From positions 124,001 through 188,000 of the forward strand of contig JAIXYO010000029.1 in assembly GCA_027490215.1 (NCBI GenBank): a stretch of DNA of 64,000 nucleotides, given 5' to 3'. The stretch is from Rubrivivax sp. Its GTDB lineage: Bacteria; Pseudomonadota; Gammaproteobacteria; Burkholderiales; Burkholderiaceae_C. Position 1 is the first letter of the stretch. Each line of letters begins with the position of its first letter. Position numbers and translations under genes: made by a program. Below the pieces are notes generated by a model, which made no database searches, was not told the origin of the DNA, and worked only from the letters and a program-made list of their open reading frames with translations. Below, piece by piece: positions 61,203-64,000 of this stretch.

Positions 61203-62321
61203 TCATGTCGGCGTTGAAAGCGATGGTGCCCGCTCGCGCCACACCACTGGGCGAGGCAAGTCGGTCGACCCTGCGGCAACTGACGAGGTGCGCGCCCTCA
61301 ATTGGCCGCAACCACCGTCAACATCCTGCCCGGCCGACTGGCGCAGCTTGGTGAGCACACCACGCCGATGCAGCGTCTGCGCGATCTCGCGTGCGCGCTC
61401 GGCGGTGGGCCGCTGGAAGTCGAGGCCATCGACGGTGTTGTACGGAATCATGTTCAGGATGGCCCGCTTGCCGGCGAGCAGGCGGACGATGCCGTCGATT
61501 TCGTCGTCGCCGTCGTTGATGCCGGCCAGCAGCGTCCACTGCACCTGCACCGGGTAGCCGCTGCCCTGTGCGTAGCGCTCGCCGAGTTCGACCAGTTCGT
61601 CGGGCTCGATGGCCGGGGCGCGCGGCAGCAGCTGCGCGCGGCGAGCGGCATTGGTCGAATGCAGCGACAAGGCCAGCGCCGGCTTCACCGCGCCCATCGG
61701 CAAGCGCTCGAACACGCGTCGATCGCCGACGGTGGAGAACACCAGGTTCTTGTGGCCGATGCCGCCTTCAATGCCCAGCAGATCGATCGCGTCCATCACG
61801 TTGTCGAGGTTGTGCGCCGGCTCGCCCATGCCCATGAACACGACCTTCTTCACCACCCGACGGCTGCGCGCCAGCGCCACCTGCGCCACGATCTCGGCAC
61901 TGCCCAGCTGACGCAGCAGACCGCCCTGCCCCGTCATGCAGAACACGCAGCCGACCGCGCAGCCCACCTGGGTGGACACGCACACGCCATCGCGCGGCAG
62001 CAGCACCGCCTCGACCGTCTGCCCATCGTGCAGGCCGACCAAGAGCCGCGCCGAGCCATCGTCGCCCGGATGTTCCGACAGCAGCCGCGCGAGCCCCGCC
62101 AGATCGGCCTCGATACCCGGCATTTCGGCACGCACGCCCAGCGGCAGAAAGTCCTGTGGCTTGCGCTTGCCGCTGCCTTGCGACAGCGCGTTCGACCACA
62201 ACCGCAGCACCCGGTGCTCATGGCAAGGCATGGCGCCGTGGGCGCGCAGGCGGTGTCGGATGTGGTGGAGGCAGACTGGCGGGCTGGGGACCACCTTGTC
62301 GTCGCCTACGTGCGTCGTCAC
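61203..62321 (-). CDS. RlmN-family radical SAM RNA methyltransferase
   Basis: A 372-residue radical SAM enzyme. The cluster motif is CAVGCVFC (CX3CX2C), GMGEPAHN binds SAM, and the C-terminal cysteine for the methyl-transfer mechanism lies in GGCGQLRAR. It would methylate adenine in rRNA or tRNA. It is a paralogue-like branch of RlmN, so the target is uncertain. The start is the GTG at 62321; a later ATG at 62231 lies after the conserved IRHRLRAHGA region and is less likely. The start lies seven bases from the end of the HEPN remnant. Confidence 0.85.
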   Translation of the reverse strand: MTTHVGDDKVVPSPPVCLHHIRHRLRAHGAMPCHEHRVLRLWSNALSQGSGKRKPQDFLPLGVRAEMPGIEADLAGLARLLSEHPGDDGSARLLVGLHDGQTVEAVLLPRDGVCVSTQVGCAVGCVFCMTGQGGLLRQLGSAEIVAQVALARSRRVVKKVVFMGMGEPAHNLDNVMDAIDLLGIEGGIGHKNLVFSTVGDRRVFERLPMGAVKPALALSLHSTNAARRAQLLPRAPAIEPDELVELGERYAQGSGYPVQVQWTLLAGINDGDDEIDGIVRLLAGKRAILNMIPYNTVDGLDFQRPTAERAREIAQTLHRRGVLTKLRQSAGQDVDGGCGQLRARTSSVAAGSTDLPRPVVWRERAPSLSTPT

Positions 62322-62327
62322 TTGGGA

Positions 62328-62480
62328 TCAGTCGGGGTAATTGGACCGTCCATGCGCAAACGCAAAATCTTGGCCCCGCTCAGCAACAAACTGTTCAAAG
62401 TTGCTCCATGCGGTCATGCGCTCGATCTTTTCCGCGCTGGCAATCAGGTCGTCCAGATAGAGAAGCCAACTACGTGACAC
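62328..62480 (-). pseudogene. Truncated HEPN (DUF86) toxin gene fragment
   Basis: From a GTG at 62480, overlapping the end of the nucleotidyltransferase, the frame reads SRSWLLYLDDLIASAEKIER, matching the start of HEPN toxins. Similarity stops after about 33 residues (FEQFVAE) and the frame ends at 62328 after 50 codons. The catalytic R-X4-6-H motif is missing, so the toxin is dead. It was too short to stand out by length. Confidence 0.75.
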
Positions 62481-62763
62481 GGATCAAGTCCTGCTCAACG
62501 TGCTTCCGGGCCCTGGGCTTCAGCCCCTTGCTGGTCACCAGATCGACAGGCCGACTCAACAAGGCCTCAAGGCATTCCTTGAGGTCGAAATAGCCGTCGT
62601 AGGTGGCCGGGCCATCGAATTCAACCAACACATCGACATCGCTGTCCGGACGCATGTCGTCGCGTGCAGCCGAGCCGAAGAGCGACAGGTGCCGAGCACC
62701 GAATCGTTCGGCCAACATGTCGCGGTTGTCCGACAGCAGCGCGATGATGGTTTCGCGGTTCAT
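62470..62763 (-). CDS. mntA: MNT-domain nucleotidyltransferase antitoxin
   Basis: A 97-residue minimal nucleotidyltransferase. GSAARDDMRPDSDVDVLVEF contains the GS and the D-X-D metal-binding aspartates, so the active site is intact. In HEPN/MNT modules this protein AMPylates the HEPN toxin. Here the partner is truncated, leaving the antitoxin orphaned. The ATG at 62763 is supported by MNRETIIALL, the usual N-terminus. Confidence 0.88.
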   Translation of the reverse strand: MNRETIIALLSDNRDMLAERFGARHLSLFGSAARDDMRPDSDVDVLVEFDGPATYDGYFDLKECLEALLSRPVDLVTSKGLKPRARKHVEQDLIRVT

Positions 62764-62859
62764 GGCGTCGGATTTTGCGGCATCCTCGGTTATGCGCAAG
62801 CACCGAGCTGACAACTCGAACGACCCTCCGTCCCGGCGCATGCCAGTGAACAATTCGCC

Positions 62860-64000
62860 ATGCACATCATGATTTCCTGTGTCGGCAGCGCCGGCGACGT
62901 GCACCCGTTCATTGCAATTGGCCAGGCGCTGGCGCGGCGAGGGCACGAGGTGGAGTTGCTCACCTCGACGCATTTCGCCGCACGCATCGAAGCGGCGGGC
63001 CTCGCCTGCACCCCCGTGGGCACCGAGGCCGATTTCGAGAACGTGGTGCACCACCCTGACCTGTGGAACCCGCGCACCTGCTTTCCGGTGCTGTGGCAGG
63101 CCGTTTCGCAACGAATGATCGAGGCGCACAGCCTGCTGATTTCCCGCGCGCAGCCGGGCCGCACGGTGCTGGTCGGCAGCACCCTGGCGATGCCTGTGCG
63201 GCTGGCGCAGGAAACCCACCGCATCCCGGCGGTGATGGTGCACCTGTCGCCGGTGTGCATGTGGTCGGCGCAGGCACCGGCCGTGATCCCCGGGCTGGGC
63301 GACCTGAGTGGCTGGCCACCGGCACTGGTGCGACTGATCCAGGCCGCAGTGGAGCGTGGCTACATCGACCGCGTGGTGGCGCCCGACTTCGACCGCATCC
63401 GGCGTGACCTCGGCCTGCCGCCGGTACGCCGGCTGCTGAGCCAGTGGATCAACAGCCCGGGCCGTGTGGTGTGCGCCTGGCCGGAATGGTTTTCACCGAA
63501 GCAGACTGACTGGCCTGTGCAGGCGGTCACCTCCGGCTTTGCACGATGGTCGGGCACGGCAGGCCAGTCGCTCGACCCTGCGCTGCTGAACTTTCTGAAC
63601 GCCGGCCCGGCACCGATCGGCTTCACGCCAGGGTCAGCCATGGCGAGGGGCCGCGACTTCTTTGCACGGGCAGTGGCCGCCTCGGCCGCGTTGAACCAGC
63701 GCGCGCTGCTGATCACACCCTTTGCCGACCAGCTGCCCCACCCGCTGCCATCGCACGCCCATGCGGTGGGCTACGCGCCCTTCGACGCGCTGCTGCCCCG
63801 GCTGGCCGCGCTGGTGCACCACGGCGGCATCGGCACCACCGCGCAGGCGCTGGCCGCCGGCCTGCCGCAGGGCGTGGTGCCCTTCGCGCACGACCAGTTC
63901 GACAACGCCACCCGCCTCGTCAAGCGCGGCGTGGGACTGCGGCTGAGCCCGCGCAGTTCGGTGCGGCAGTGGGCGGCCACCCTCGACCGCCTGCTGCGCG
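62860..64000 (+). CDS. GT1-family glycosyltransferase, C-terminus cut by window edge
   Basis: About 380 residues are visible of a UGT/rhamnosyltransferase-like GT-B enzyme. The N-terminus MHIMISCVGSAGDVHPFIA is the acceptor-domain start, and VHHGGIGTTAQALAAGLPQG with HDQFDNA is the nucleotide-sugar binding signature. Such enzymes glycosylate lipids or small molecules. It is divergent from the nucleotidyltransferase gene, separated by 96 bases without a clear promoter. Confidence 0.9.
   Translation, partial: MHIMISCVGSAGDVHPFIAIGQALARRGHEVELLTSTHFAARIEAAGLACTPVGTEADFENVVHHPDLWNPRTCFPVLWQAVSQRMIEAHSLLISRAQPGRTVLVGSTLAMPVRLAQETHRIPAVMVHLSPVCMWSAQAPAVIPGLGDLSGWPPALVRLIQAAVERGYIDRVVAPDFDRIRRDLGLPPVRRLLSQWINSPGRVVCAWPEWFSPKQTDWPVQAVTSGFARWSGTAGQSLDPALLNFLNAGPAPIGFTPGSAMARGRDFFARAVAASAALNQRALLITPFADQLPHPLPSHAHAVGYAPFDALLPRLAALVHHGGIGTTAQALAAGLPQGVVPFAHDQFDNATRLVKRGVGLRLSPRSSVRQWAATLDRLLR

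Overview
The window is a GC-rich, densely packed chromosomal segment of a betaproteobacterium. Gene order and protein families point to the Burkholderiales, probably the Rubrivivax/Leptothrix/Roseateles-like group. Indicators are the gmk-rpoZ-spoT order, an imuA-imuB pair behind a LexA box, a RibBX-type fusion in a ribD-ribE-ribBX-ribH-nusB run, nrdR followed by minor pilins, and an XrtA (PEP-CTERM/exosortase) exopolysaccharide locus. The species cannot be fixed from the sequence. No rRNA, tRNA, CRISPR array or recognisable transposase gene was seen.

Positions 1-12385, nearly all on the minus strand, hold an XrtA-associated exopolysaccharide operon. It contains the sensor kinase PrsK, a Wza-like export lipoprotein, a chain-length determinant, a tyrosine autokinase, an outer-membrane protein, an ExeA-like ATPase, a UDP-GlcNAc 2-epimerase, a polysaccharide deacetylase, a FemAB-like protein and a glycosyltransferase cut by the left edge. 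Most neighbours overlap by ATGA. A plus-strand island (12646-17791) follows: the sugar transferase EpsB, a small cysteine-rich protein with a twin-arginine-like N-terminus, then a PqqD-like protein, an HprK-related kinase and a nucleotidyltransferase (the uncharacterised 'HPr-rel-A' set), and a trypsin-like protease. The sigma54 activator PrsR (minus strand, 17813-19222) closes the locus. A sigma54-like element lies in front of the export gene.

Positions 19383-30631 are housekeeping: gmk, rpoZ, spoT, greB, imuB/imuA, ubiD, a membrane-anchored lytic transglycosylase, glyA and nrdR. Positions 30755-35134 encode five type IV pilus minor pilins without pilY1. Positions 35153-43381 hold riboflavin synthesis genes, nusB, an aminotransferase, ybgC and tolQ-tolR-tolA. 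Here tolQ and tolR are separated by about 570 bp of inverted-repeat-rich DNA, and tolB and pal do not follow.

Positions 43571-60790 are a complete-looking but rearranged MSHA-type pilus/pseudopilus cluster: two GspE-like ATPases, mshG, pilin-like genes A, C, D and O, mshP, a giant mshQ, then mshI, a pilN-like gene, mshJ, mshK and the secretin mshL. The two ATPases carry c-di-GMP-receptor-type (MshEN) motifs, so assembly is probably second-messenger controlled. The right end (60851-64000) has a small monooxygenase-like protein, an RlmN-family radical SAM enzyme, an MNT-type antitoxin beside a truncated HEPN toxin, and a glycosyltransferase cut by the window edge.
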